A DNA stretch of 64,000 nucleotides from Trichobilharzia szidati (lineage: Eukaryota > Platyhelminthes > Trematoda > Strigeidida > Schistosomatidae): the NCBI GenBank assembly GCA_944472155.2, contig OX235279.1, forward strand, positions 141,146,920 through 141,210,919, given 5' to 3'. Each line of letters starts with the position of its first letter. Position 1 is the stretch's first letter. Both the position numbers and the translations under genes were made by a program. The notes beneath the pieces were generated by a model. That model saw nothing but the letters and a program-made list of their open reading frames with translations. It searched no databases and was not told the origin of the DNA. Below, piece by piece: positions 11,361-24,016 of the stretch.

Positions 11361-14300
11361 TTCCCATATTAAGTTTTAAAAAAAAGAGCCAAACACTTTC
11401 ACACAAAATGACTAATGTAGATTTAAAGTATCAACTTCTACGCTTCGCTAATTTCAATAAAGGTATTTATAACCTAATTAATTTAAAAAGGCGTATTTCG
11501 GAACACTGATAGTACAAATACACATTAAACTGATGCTCATAACTTATCACCTATATTGCTTAGTAAATTTTAAGAATTTTGACACATTGTAATTCAGTCG
11601 TTTCGTCACACTGTAATCTCTCATACTACAGGAGGTTATGTCATTTCACTGAAATGTTTTATTCAAATTTATAAGAGGATTATTTTCCTGGGGTAATGTA
11701 TCTGTAATTCCACATATAATGACTATTCTAACCAATACATAATGGATTTTGGTGGCAAAGAATAAATAATGAGGTCATAGGTGAGTTTACATATCAGAAA
11801 GTTGGGAAAACAATATTACTTTGAAAAATATTATAGTCCTAATAGCAATCAGTGAAAATCAACGGCCTTAAGCTATATAGTCAATTGAACTCTTATTACA
11901 AATGACCTACATTCGTAAAACGCCAACACAAACTATGAATTTCTGCTTTACTCATCACTATTGTAAGAAATGTGATATATTTCAGGTTCATAAAGAGACT
12001 TATAATTTAATTGGCATCCAATTTACAGTGATTTCTTCCAATTAGGAATTGCTTTAAATCTTCGACCACTTAAAGGTTTTAAAGAAAACACGGCAATTGT
12101 ATAAGTCCTGATAGTATTTGTAGTATTTATTTATTTGCAAAGAAGCAGTTATTATTTCAGTGTTATCAGTTTCATCGCACAAATGACCCTGAACTGTATA
12201 TACGTTTTTTCTTTGATGTTTAATTCATTTCTTTATTAGTTTAATGGCCTGCTAAATCCCTCTGAACCATATGTATGTCTTTTATGAGATATTGAACCCA
12301 TTCTGGTTACAAATTAATCCAAAAGCCTCGATTGTGGCCTATGTATAAATATTTGTTTATACATAATGCGTGATACTGCTGAATAGACTTAGCTAATACA
12401 GAGTTCAGAATTCAATGACTTCATAATTTGATCCCATCAAAAGCTTACCAGTCGTGTGGTGCAACAAAGAGACTATGACAGAAAAAACTGACTCATTCTT
12501 TTAAAGGAAGTTGATGCCTAGAATAGTCCTAATTCATTTAGATATGTATGAAACCTTTTGCCGATAAAAGTTGGAATTCATTAGTCAACACATACTAACA
12601 TTGTGTTGAGCGTTTTCAGGTAGACAAGCAAATCTGCGGATTCATAAATTATCTACGAAACAAACTGATCATTGTAAACATTGAAAAAATCGTATATGGA
12701 TTATTTCTGTCTAAATAGCCAACTGTGTTAATTACATAGTTCTTAAAAAAGTACAATTTGGAAATTGTTAATTTCTAATGAGACCAACCAATTGATCATC
12801 GGAAGTAAAACTAATTGTTTAAAAGGCGATGTCTGTCAATACTATGTCAAATAATCTACGAGTAGGCAGGTTTACTTTTTAATTCCATCCAAACAACGAA
12901 AATCTTAAACTGAGCAAAAATAAATGCATTCATTCTGTTACTGTGTTTGTAAGAGATTCACTTTCCTGCAGTAACTCCGAACATTGAATACTCATGACAA
13001 AAATGTCTGCAACAGGTACTCACAACTGTGACAAAAGCGTTTTTCTAGCATCAAATTAAATGACTGTGAGCAATATTGGTTCATTTTACTTGAAATCTTC
13101 AGGGAATTCTAATTTAAACCAGATTTCGGCCATTATCCCACCTACTACGTATGATTTGTTCTCACAAGTACATCCACACTGTATTTCATTAAAAAAACAT
13201 TGATTCTCATCTTCCAGTAACGATGATAATGATTATTTGGAAAAATGTTCAGCCTCAAAATTGGGCTTTACAACATTACAGGAATGTACTCTGGATAAAA
13301 CTGACAAACTTATTTCAGATAGAGAGACAAATCACAAAGGGTTTTGGATATAAATCCTCATAAATATTGTGTTTGATGTCGTGATTCGTCCATTTTTTAT
13401 CCTAATATTTCAACCAGTATCACACAGCGCTGGAGCAAAATGAGATAGGCATTGAACTATAAAGTTGGGAGTTAATTACACGTTGGACTGAACAGTGAAT
13501 TTAAATTGACGATCATTTAATGTGATGAGGGATTCTCCACATTAGTTTACTTTTGACTGCAGACGATCCTTAATGTCGGATTTTAAAGTACGGGAAACTT
13601 TGGTCCAGGACTTTGGGCTACTTGGCTATTACTAATTCAAAGTCAGACTGAGTCGAACTGCAATGACCATGCTATCCGCTGTCATACCACTTGAAATGAA
13701 TGTACCGAATTCTCCACCCTTTAGTAAAAATGTTTCTTTCAAAATGTTTTCCTTTAGTAGAATAGTTTATTTTAGGTACCGTTTATTTACTACTAGCATC
13801 TTGAGCACAGCTTTATTTTTTACTGATAATCACTTAAGAAAGTCAGTTAATGTAGTCACTTCTAGTTGTCACTATTGTATTCCAAGCTAAGTAAAAGGTA
13901 TTTCAATCAAACTTAATCGTTTCGCTGTTATATGCATCTGTTTAGCTAGTCATTTAGACTTGATTTTGAACTTGATGGCAAACTTAAGAATCCGTTTTAT
14001 TTGTGCTGAGGTAGTTGACACTGAAAATCAGGTTGTTGCTAGTTGCAGCACGGTTATGGTCATGGTCCACAAATCCCTCTCTTTTATAACGTCGGCTTTC
14101 CTGAAACAATTAATACAAAATTTTATGTGGTATTCAGAGTCTTGTCTTCTGCAGACTTTTCTCAAACTGTTGGAATGCTTTCTTATATGAATAACACAGT
14201 CTTCATCTATTCTTTTCAATCTGAATAATAAAATATTCCAGGAAGTAAATCACCAGACAGTAAACATGAAATGTAGTTTCACTGTTAAAAGATGGAGATC

Positions 14301-14460
14301 TGTAAACTGCCATATATCTATATATATATATATATGTTAATGTTTACATCACGAAATCCTGTTTTGGGAAATTTAATCTTTAGTGTGAAAGACATATGTG
14401 ACTCATTAAAGTAGCCTTATTTGTGAAGAAAAGTGAACACTTCACATCGAAATAATGTTT
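11361..14460. other. Long intergenic stretch
   Basis: About 3 kb of AT-rich sequence without a recognisable gene. Frames at 13663-13890 (plus), 13960-14190 (plus) and the overlapping 14028-14219 (minus) are open but match no motif I know. A short (AT)n run lies at about 14317-14336. Confidence 0.4.
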
Positions 14461-14620
14461 ATTTGAATAAGGTATTAAGAAGACAAATTTCGCGAGATGA
14501 TATCATTTCGTAGTTTCTTTACAACTAACATGGTTAACAATAATAAAATAAAGATCATGACAATTACTCGGTTAAATAAAAACAAAAGTACATACTAATG
14601 ACCAATCACATTTAGATAGA
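14461..14620. repeat. PLE terminal repeat (pLTR), left arm
   Basis: About 160 bases that reappear as reverse complement at 15889-16044 with only scattered differences. The shared sequence runs from ATAAGG(T/C)ATTAAGAAGAC through CATTTCGTAGTTTCTTTAC to CTAATGACCAATCA. The pair brackets the PLE frame exactly, so these are terminal repeats in inverted orientation, an arrangement known for Penelope-type elements. Confidence 0.85.
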
Positions 14621-14621
14621 T

Positions 14622-15878
14622 ATGCTAGACACCTTGAACATCAAGGATAAGCTTATGTGTTCAATTGACATAGAATCTTTATTCACCAATGTTCCCCTTA
14701 ATGAAACTGTTGATTTCATTTGCGATTACATCACAAGCAATGAAATAAACTTACCTATTCCTGTAACTTACATCAGAGACATCATCTTAATGTGTACTGA
14801 AAATATTAGATTCACCTTTCAAGAAAAGGCATACAAACAAATTGATGGTGTTGCGATGGGTAGCCCTCTTGGGGCCCTGTTAGCAGATATTTTCATGTCA
14901 AAATTGGAGCGACAAATGCAAGGTATGCTTGGAAAATTTATGCTGTATAGACGTTATGTGGATGATACTCTCATTATTGGTAATAATAGGAAATCTATTG
15001 AAAACTTTATTACCCTATTTAATCATATTCATCCAAATATCCGAGTGAATTCCGAATTGGAATCGAATAATAAACTCGGTTTCCTGAATATTACTATGAC
15101 TAGGAGAGATGATGGGACGATTCAACGATCTATTTTTCGTAAACAGACATGGAGTGGACAATATCTTCATTTTACCAGTTTTGCTTTTATCCAGTATAAA
15201 CGTTCCCTAGTGAAATGTTTGTTCTCAAGGGCCCGAAAAATATGCACGAGTGACACAGTGATGGATGAGTTTCGACATATACATTCAGTTTTATTAGCTA
15301 ATGGTTATCCGGAGAACTTTACCACCACATCTCGAAAAGACAGCTTCTGTAGCAAAGAAAGCTATCTTTATTAACCTACCATTCAAGGGCGACCAGATTA
15401 TGCAGTTAACAGCTCAAAGACTTCGGTCAGCCATCAAACGCAGATTCTACGCCGCATCTCTTTTTCCCACTTGCCGAACATTTTCGATCCCTGTACCTAC
15501 GATTAAAGGACGAAATTCTGTGGACTCTACTTCAAACTGTATCTACAAGTTCACCTGCAGCTGCGGTGACACCTATATAGGTAGAACCAACAGAATGTTC
15601 CAATGTCGTCGGAAATAACATGGTCCAAAATGGTTACTAAATCATATAGTAAATCCCAATGTGAGTAATCTGAATAGAAATCCAGCATCATCCATTGCAA
15701 AACACTTATTAATTAACGTCAGGTCACAAAATCAATATTAATGACTGTTTCACAATTATTTCACATAACTCTAATTCAAGGTTGGTTATTAAAGGTGATG
15801 GAAGCACTTTGGATTAATCACATACATCCTAAACCGTGTGTACAAAAAACAACAGACTTCAATCTTCGCCTACCATAG
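14622..15878 (+). pseudogene. PLE reverse transcriptase/endonuclease, truncated at RT motif A
   Basis: The frame 14622-15374 starts directly at the left terminal repeat. It opens in RT motif A (IDIESLFTNVPL), so the N-terminus and RT motifs 1-2 are missing. Motif B is intact (GVAMGSPLG), and the active site reads RYVDDTLII. After a +1 shift near 15340-15372 the linker and start of GIY-YIG (CSCGDTYIGRTNR) continue to 15615. Beyond a TAA at 15616-15618 the endonuclease goes on (SSIAKHLL). After a further shift it ends with an LWINHIHPKPCVQK block and stop at 15876-15878. The catalytic Asp pair survives, but the truncation and shifts make the copy inactive. Confidence 0.88.
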
Positions 15879-15888
15879 ACAACATGAC

Positions 15889-16044
15889 CTATCTAAATAT
15901 GATTGGTCATTAGTATGTTTTTTTTGTTTTTATTTAACCGAGTAATTGTCATGAACTTTATTTTATTATTGTTAACCATGTTAGTTGTAAAGAAACTACG
16001 AAATGATATCATCTCGCGAAATTTGTCTTCTTAATGCCTTATTT
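15889..16044. repeat. PLE terminal repeat (pLTR), right arm
   Basis: Inverted partner of 14461-14620. It begins about ten bases after the last stop of the PLE frame. Confidence 0.85.
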
Positions 16045-17175
16045 AAATTTATCAAAGGGACTAATTGTTTTGATAATGTTTATCGTTTGTATTAACATTT
16101 TTCAATAATATAAATATCCTGTATCACAAATGTTTAATAGTGGTGAATATATTTTTCACATGTAGTCGTATTTCACGTCTAGTCAATGTTACCTGAATGG
16201 AACTGTAACTCACTCCCATGAACCATGAACAATTCTGTTAAATTCAAACTTACCGGATTATGGCCAACCATTTGCTGTAATCCAGATATTACTGTTAGAA
16301 ACCGGTAGATGAAACCTTCTGCGTTAGAATTGAAATGAGCTATCTTTGGATAACAGATGCATAAGTTTTATTGCCAACAGAAATGGAGGCGTCAAACGCT
16401 AATCATTCTCCATTTACCGGAACCTATGAATTCATACTTGGACTTTGGATAGAACATTTCACATAACCGACTTACTTAACAAATTGAGGTCTTCATGAAG
16501 CCCAATAACATAATTTAGTATGAAAAGCGAAGTTTAACCAAGATTTATATTCAACTCTTGACACAAATATTACCAAAATGTCTTCGTATCAAAAGCATAA
16601 GATTATTTATTATAAACAAAATAACTTCTACTCCTGACCTGCCAATCTCAAATGTTCATGTTTGTCATGCCTGCCTGTAATAACACTGACTACACAAAAT
16701 AAAACACAAATAATGGACTTATTACATTCTTCATCACTCATCTGAGGAATAAACAAGACTAGATAAATAATCAATCTTTAATTGCTTTTTTATGTGTTAA
16801 TCTGCCTAAGATCTTTTTATTCATCTACATTTTGATTTTTTCTCGACTGTTATGAAAATGGAAAGCATAAGCCGGAGACATGTTCTCTCATAACACCTAT
16901 CTTGATAATATATGAGTAACAACAGTATTATTTTTATTGTATTGAGCAAACAAAAAAACAAACAAACAAAACCTTGATGAAGAGAGAAATATCAGGAAGT
17001 AATTGGAGTGAAGTGAAAAAGTGGATAAACAATAATGTGACACGAAGAATAAATAAACAAGTCATCTAACTAACCTTTGTTCCATCATGATTACATTTTT
17101 GGTTGAAAGATACTTTCCCTGAGATACATCTAGCGAATTAAAATTCACTCAGTAGCACAGATAAATACGTAATTT
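16045..17175. other. Intergenic, nothing recognised
   Basis: AT-rich sequence between the inverted-repeat PLE and the large fold-back that follows. An (AAAC)n-like run lies at about 16950-16970. No coding signal was seen. Confidence 0.4.
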
Positions 17176-17419
17176 TTCATTATAAATTATTTAAATTAAT
17201 CCCAGCGTGTTAAAGAAATCAAAACAAGATTTTTCTGAGCGTTTCGCTGTGTAAGCCACAGCTTCTTCAGCAGATTTATTTGGGTTTTTATTAATCATCA
17301 TTAATAAAAATCCGAATAAATCTGCTGAAGAAGCTGTGGCTTACACAGCGAAACTCTCAGAAAAATCTTGTTTTGATTTCTTTAACACGCTGGAATTAAT
17401 TTAAATAATTTATAATGAA
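17176..17419. repeat. Large inverted repeat with hammerhead-like stem
   Basis: Two 119-nt arms (17176-17294 and 17301-17419) are almost perfect reverse complements around a 6-nt spacer, TCATCA. Read on the plus strand, the right arm contains CTGAAGA, an extra A, a perfect 6-bp stem GCTGTG/CACAGC around GCTTA, then GAAA and CTC. That order matches a hammerhead core (CUGANGA, stem II, GAAA). It most likely represents two PLE terminal repeats joined head to head, because hammerheads are known in PLE terminal repeats and a PLE lies about 600 bases downstream. No stem I is obvious, so activity is doubtful. Confidence 0.75.
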
Positions 17420-18002
17420 TCAATCTAACTCGGCGCTCAAATTATTCCAGGAAGCTCGTAACACCTACGGCCTGGAAACCTATAATGTAATTTTTAATAG
17501 TGAAATAAAGAATACATTTCAAGGCAAAGTTAAATACTTTTCAGAAACTATTCAACGGAGAAGAATATCATAGATCAGGTTAACATCCATTTACTAAATT
17601 ATTGAAGCTGAAAAATACTTTGGACAACTATTCCAGTAACCACAGATTATTATATAGTTGTTAAGTTTTCTCTGAATAATAGATATCTTATGGTCTATAC
17701 CGTGATTATTTTGCCTTTCTCAAATAATAATGATAATAATGGGATATGTGACTATTGTAAAATGGATTTCTAGGCAAGTGTAATTAGCAAAATATTATCT
17801 ATGTTAATTAAATTTATCGTGTAGTCTGCTCCATGTAACATATTTTTTTTTGTGACAAGAGTTTATCCACTTTTTATAATCTAACAAAGATTAAACTCTT
17901 TTACGCTTACCGATAATATGCGACATTCTCTTTGAACAATCAGTATCCAGAGCGCATTATCTATAATACCAGATAATATACCTCCTTATTCATTCTTTAG
18001 TA
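17420..18002. other. Spacer between fold-back and PLE frame
   Basis: No frame or motif recognised. It may contain decayed 5' PLE sequence, but I could not align it to the other copies. Confidence 0.35.
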
Positions 18003-18973
18003 TCAAAATAAATTTTATTGCCGGTATATGGATGACACCTTCATTCTTTGTGATAATGATTCGGATAGGAGTACAATAATTACTGAATTCGATGAAGTAC
18101 ATTCGGCTATGAAATTCACGTGCTAAGAGGAATCCCAAAACAGAATTGCCTTCCTTGATGTCCTACTTACAAGAAAACCAGATGGTAGCATAAAAAGAAA
18201 TTTGCATAGAAAAAGTACTTGAACAGAACAATATACACAGTTTCACAGCTTCGTTCCTATCAAGTACAAAAGAAATTTGGTGAAGACCCCCAGCCAGAGT
18301 AAGAGCTATATGCTCAAAAGAAGTAACTGAAGATGAATTAAGCATTGTATATGATACTTTGATCGAAAATAGCTATCCCGAAAAATTTATAAAGAAAGAA
18401 AACGAAAAGGACTACTCACTATCTGTAAACAAGAAGCCTCTTTATATACGACCGCAATTCAAGGGTGATATACTAAGTGACATAATTACAAGGAAATTAA
18501 GAAAATCAGTTCAAAGAACTTTTAATGCTGGCGAACTACACGTATTATTCTCTACACGACCGATGGTGGTGAAAGATGAAGTACCTAGACTAGCTAGTCA
18601 CTTCAATTGTATCTACCAATTCAACTGCGCTTGAGGAGCGAGTTATATTGGCCGCTGCTCCAGGAACTTGATTTTTCGTGCTTGGGAACATATCCCACTA
18701 TGGCTAAGTATAGGTGTAATTAAAACTATTAACAGCTCGATATTGGACCATCTGGTGCAAACCGACCACAAAGCCAGCGTGGAAGAATCCTTCTCTATAA
18801 TCTACCGGGTACCTAATAAATTGTCAAAATCATCGAAGCATTGCATGCTCCAAACAGCAGAGGCTATTGTAATTCACCTCAAACAACCAGTGCTCTGTGT
18901 GCAAAAGAAACAAGTCCAGCCCCATACTAATGCCCTGGCCTTCAGTAGAGACTATAAATTCATGAATTTGTAA
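18003..18973 (+). pseudogene. Penelope-like element, C-terminal half
   Basis: Starts inside the RT at the active site, which reads YMDD (18025-18036) rather than the YVDD of the other copies. It continues through FLDVLLTRK, has several stops and a shift near 18285, then stays open as the linker from 18359 (PLYIRPQFKGDI). The GIY-YIG domain follows: FNCA, stop, GASYIGRCSRN, AWEHIP, then SSILDHLVQTDH and the C-terminal block TAEAIVIHLKQPVLCVQKK. The reading frame ends at 18971-18973. It is inactive because of the internal stops and the missing N-terminal half of the RT. Confidence 0.85.
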
Positions 18974-21900
18974 TATTATCTAACCTAATTTTTCTGACAT
19001 TCAGCTTATTTTATTTTGATGCTATTGAGCTGTAATCTATCAATATTATTGAATCGATGTTATTTAAACAATAATGTTGTTGATAACACGAATTCATTCA
19101 TTCACTATAATGTATATATAAAACTGTAGAGCCTGATGATGAAGTTATCAAAAAGAGTACTCTTTGTTCACTATCCATTCTTTTGAAAATTTTAATGGGC
19201 ACTTTTAATCAGTTAAAATTATAAACGTTTCTCAGTACTTAGATATAAAATGATTAATACTGATTCTATCTGACATAGTTTTGGATGATCTGATAACTAC
19301 TAACTTTGTGAGTGATGATGACGATGACTGAATTTGAAATGCAAATCTGGGTCAAATCAGATCTCAAAACAACATCACCCGGATTATTAGACTCAATTTA
19401 TTGGATGAGATATCGAAATTTGACAATCTAGAGTTGACAACGTTTGCAACAAACATTAATGAATCTAGATTTGTTAAATTCCCAAACTGCAGTAGGGTTA
19501 TTCAGCTTTCTTCCTCCAAATATTATTTTACATACTGTAAGGCAGTGAAGAAATACTTGAACGAAGTCTTTTATTTATCGTCATTGTTGATTTTCTCAGC
19601 TGTATTCAGAATTTCATATTGAACCTTTCTTATCCTTGTTTTTGCTCTTAATCTTATCATTGACATAAGAATAAAACTTGGGCATTGTGGTAGAACTTAA
19701 TCTTATCATGTTTATTAATTCTATTGTTATTATTATCTTCATCATATCTGTCTTCTTCATAATTACCAGCTATCTCGTTATACTTTAGTTCACTAAATGG
19801 TAATAACACCTTGGTTGTGTACTGTTAATAAGTACCGGTGTTTATCACTAACTGTTTGGTCAAAAATGACGTAATTTTATCATTTCCTTCTCAGTGTTCA
19901 CCATATCCTACCTATTTATACTTACATTTGAATTATTTATAATATCCACATGGCGATGCTGTCATTCTGTGCCTATCTGTGTGAGACGTGTGCACAAAAC
20001 ATCATATACCCAATAAACCGATTCCTACATAAATTTATGAAATGAGTAACATCTGTTCCTTCATGCACGACCTCCCTATTATCAATTTGAAGAGAGAAAG
20101 AACAAATATCAGTACATTTTTTTTCAAATCTGGCTAAAAAAAGTTTCAGTTTTCGTTTTAAACTTTGGTTTTGATAAAGCCTTTAGATAAGCTAACAGAA
20201 GTTGCTTTCAAATTCCCTTTAGCTGTTTAACATATAATTACATTAAATTTAGACGATAATACAAAACAATCACAGGACTCCGTTCATCAGTGAAAATGAA
20301 GGCTTTAGTGTACCTTTTTAATACATGTATGACAAAGCACAGTGAGTGTAATGTTTGTTATTTTACAAAAGAAGATGGCACATTCTAATAACTTGAAGTC
20401 TTAGATTGTATCATTTACCATAGTTATTATAGCTATGGTCACCATCTCTCCTTTTCATTTGATGTTTTAAATAACTAATCTTTTGTTGAACCACCCTTTG
20501 TGTATATCAATTTTTATTACCTCCCTAGATAACACTCAAACGAATTGTGAAACAACTTTACTCCTCAGTGTAGAATACCCTTCAAAATCAAAAATAGTGG
20601 AAATTATTCACAGACGGGAAAGAAAATACCCAAATGCTTGTATCATGTACATTTCTTCATTTAAACTTATAGTCAAATTTTAACTATAGTCTTGTTCAAG
20701 AGTGTCAGAAATAAGCAAAATCAAATGTGTTGATCTCCTAGAACAATCTGGACTGTGATCAAGTGAAATTATGCCTCATCCATGTTATTTAGTTTTAATT
20801 CTGCTATTCAAAGTTTTAAAACGTCGTCCCCCTTTTTCAAACTATGATTAATGAGAATCCATATTGTCATGCGTCATTTCAAGTTAGTTTTAAAAACCAA
20901 AAGATTAAAAGAAAAATTAGAAAATATGAATTCATACACTGATCTGCAGTATTGCTTTGGAACTGTGTACATCTTAGAAACGAAGCTTTTCAATAGTTTG
21001 CAGTGTGCATATATGCGTATCCTATTACTATTAACATAAGTCTTCACTTAGATCAGCAGTTTTGAAAAATCAAACGTTCATCATCACGATTAAACATACA
21101 AAATTGAATAATAACCTGAAAAAGTCACTTTCTACTATGTTTAACGTATAACGCCTTCTCATCATACATGTTCACATCACGCGTTTTTGCTTGAGGGTTG
21201 CAGGAAACATGAAATCACATGGCACTTAATTATATAAAATTGAATACTTTAACTCAAGTAACGTTATGAATAATTTGGAAAAATTCACGATTACTTTGAA
21301 GGCTCAGGTGACAGAATTATTCAGAGTGGCTTCGCAATGACGAAAATTACTCAACTCACATAAGATTTACCGCCTCAAGTAGAACGAAATTGAATGCTAT
21401 CCACAGACTGAATAATATTATTTGAGTAAAGTGAACATTCAGGACGGTTTCAGTGACTTTTCCTATAAACCTGATATAGCAATTGTTTCCACGGGGGACA
21501 TGTATCCAGAAGTCAAAACATCGTTTACGCAAATACGTTTAAAATAAGTAAACACATTTTAAGACAGTGGTATAATAAATGTTTAGCAAATTTGAATAAA
21601 ATATTACTTTGTGGAACACTTTTCTGCTTTAAAAGAGAAACTCATAAAATCTGTGCCAAAAATAAGCTGGGTCTAATTATTTGCTAATTACAATTCAACA
21701 TTTTTGTACTTTTTACCCTTAATTTGTGAAAGATAGAAAATATTCAGAAAAAAGAATTATATAACCAGCGGCACAGTAAAAATGTTTTTTGCCTCACATT
21801 TGAAAAGATCAACAAAACGCAATTTGACAATGTTGCTTGCCGAATTTTCTCATTCATGGAAAGAGAATGAAAATTTATTTTTTATTCTTGATTTTATGTG

Positions 21901-23065
21901 TAAACTTGTAATTTGTAAAGTTTGAAGAATAAATTACTGAAATGTGGTCGTGGACATTTTTTAAAAATTAATGAGTTGTGGGGAATTTATTTGTTCAAAC
22001 ATTGTTGCCTGAATGTCAAAGCTTATGCAGTAATTTGTATTCTAAGTCAAAATCTGTAAAACCATTTATCATTGACTACAGCCATTTATATGCATAATTC
22101 TTTCACTGCCTACCAAGGTATCTAAACAGGCGTTTGACTTTGAGACTGGTCATAGAATAAACCGAAAACGTTTGTGGTGTAATATTATATATAGACTGGC
22201 AGGGTGAAGGGTAGCTAGAAATTACGTTACTGCAGTTCTAATGTTGATCCACGTTTTCCGATTTGTCTGCGTATCATAACGATAAACGGAATTCCGTGAC
22301 CTCCAGTGATGATATGACTTCTTATTCCATATCAGTTTTTCACTTTCTAAGGACATTTTTCTTGAGTTAAACGGAACTGTTTCTCACATTTAAGTTAACA
22401 GATGTTAGTAGCTTCATAAACGATGTTAAAAATATTCACCTGTGTGTGATGTGCAGACATTAAGAACGCCTTAAAACATAAAAGCAAAAAATTAATTCAG
22501 CCACTAGAAGCTGAATTCTCTTTCCTATAATTTTGTAACATCATTTGAAGATCACTGAAAACTGGAAGACACGGTGACAGCTTTTTCATCCTAGTCTGAG
22601 ACATTTTAGCAGTGCTCATCCATGACCCCATCAGAGACCGAATCCGACACCTGATCTTCTGTGATCTCTAAAGGATATTGATTCATGACGAAATCTAACA
22701 GTTGGTGTATCTGGTTTCTCAAAATGCTTCATTTAGTTCCAACTATTTTTGGATAGAAACATATGAAACACTTGAAAGAATCTTATTATTTCGAACAGAT
22801 CATCGGGTTATTTAACGCTATACTAGTGACTGAGTAAACAGGGACTGATTTATTGATTCTCATTTCTATGATCACTGTATATCTGTTAAAGGCACAAAAC
22901 CAAAGATTCATGATTTGTGAGTAAATTCATAAAGATAGTTAGTTGTGCAAAGGTGTACCTGTTCAAAGCTATAAATGAAATATTTACCATGAAGTTTATA
23001 AAGCTAAAGAAGTCTTTATGAAATACACAGTGCTGAAATAATAATTTCGAAAAATTGTCTGTGTA
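18974..23065. other. Long intergenic stretch
   Basis: About 4 kb, AT-rich. Frames at 19401-19622, 20483-20683 and 20851-21039 carry no recognisable domain. One copy of the short dispersed motif also seen at 3661 and 56011 lies at 19671-19705. No RNA gene was found. Confidence 0.4.
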
Positions 23066-24016
23066 TTTGTGTGCTTATTATCACCAAAGATATTCCTAAT
23101 TGTGGTGGACTGGATTATGCGTGAGACAGTGGGAAACGAGAAGACAGGGATATCCTGGACCGACGTGAAGAACCTAGAAGACCTGGATTTCGCGGATGAT
23201 TTATGTTTGATGTCACACAAAATCGAAGACTTACAAGCGAAAACCGACAAACTGGTCGAAGAAGCAGCAAAGACAGGACTGCAGGTGAACATAGACAAGA
23301 CGGAGGTTATGAAAATAACCAACCACCACCAACAATAACAACAGCAACATCCAGCGCCAATCACCACCAACGGGAGGCATTTGAAAGAGGTTACTTCATT
23401 CACTTATCTAGGGAGCATTGTCTCAACCACAGGAGGAACGGACGAGGATGTCAAATCGAGAATCGTGAAGGCGAGAAACACATTCATCGACCTGAAACCA
23501 ATCTGGAAATCTTCGTCACTCACCATCAACAACAAAGTGATTCGGATTTTCAATACAAACGTCAAGTCAGTCAGTTTTTCTATACGGATCAGAAACGTGG
23601 CGGGTCACAAAGAATATTTCCAACAGCCTGTTGCAGACCTTTATCAACAACTGTCTTCGCTCCATACTGAAGATTAGATGGCCGGAAAGAATCACAAACA
23701 AGAAGCTATGGGAACAGACAAAACAGGAACCAATCGCTCAACAAATATGCAGGAGAAAGTGGAGATGGATTGGACACTCGCTGAGGAGGCCGCTGGGTGA
23801 CATCACGCGTCAGGCCATAGCTCGAGTGGAACCCGAAAGGGAAGCGGCGAGTGGGACGTCCAAGAGTGACATGGAGGAGATCGTGTGAAGAGGAGTTGAA
23901 ACAGTATGGACTAACATGGATGCAAGTGAAAAGTACAGCGGAAGACAGCAGCAAGTGGAGACGTGGAGTTGAAGCCCTATGTTCCACTAGGAACCCAAGG
24001 GAACATTAATAATAAT
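23066..24016 (+). mobile_element. RTE/SR2-like LINE, 5'-truncated, active-site box retained
   Basis: Begins at the LLSP-IFLIVVDWIMRETV block and keeps DLDFADD (FADD at 23189-23200), KTGLQVNIDKTEVMKI, YLGSIVSTTGGTDEDV, and the C-terminal RWPERI and KWRWIGHSLRR blocks. It ends with AACATTAATAATAATAG. Two shifts break the protein, near 23330 and near 23560-23640. From about 23200 onward it is nearly identical to the insertion at 5901-6727. I did not find a convincing target-site duplication. Confidence 0.9.

Noticed and set aside
14028..14219. Minus frame with RKVCRRQDSEYHIKFCINCFRK as a PLE N-terminus
   Set aside because: Superficially like the Cys/basic N-terminal PLE region, but no colinear match with the fragments at 1-480 or 10911-11360.
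19128..19170. CTGATGATGAAG after the PLE at 18003, as a hammerhead core
   Set aside because: No stem II followed by GAAA and no stem I partner could be found.
23203..23670. 155-residue plus frame (Gln/Thr-rich)
   Set aside because: Out-of-frame reading of the LINE; the adjoining frames carry the RT motifs.
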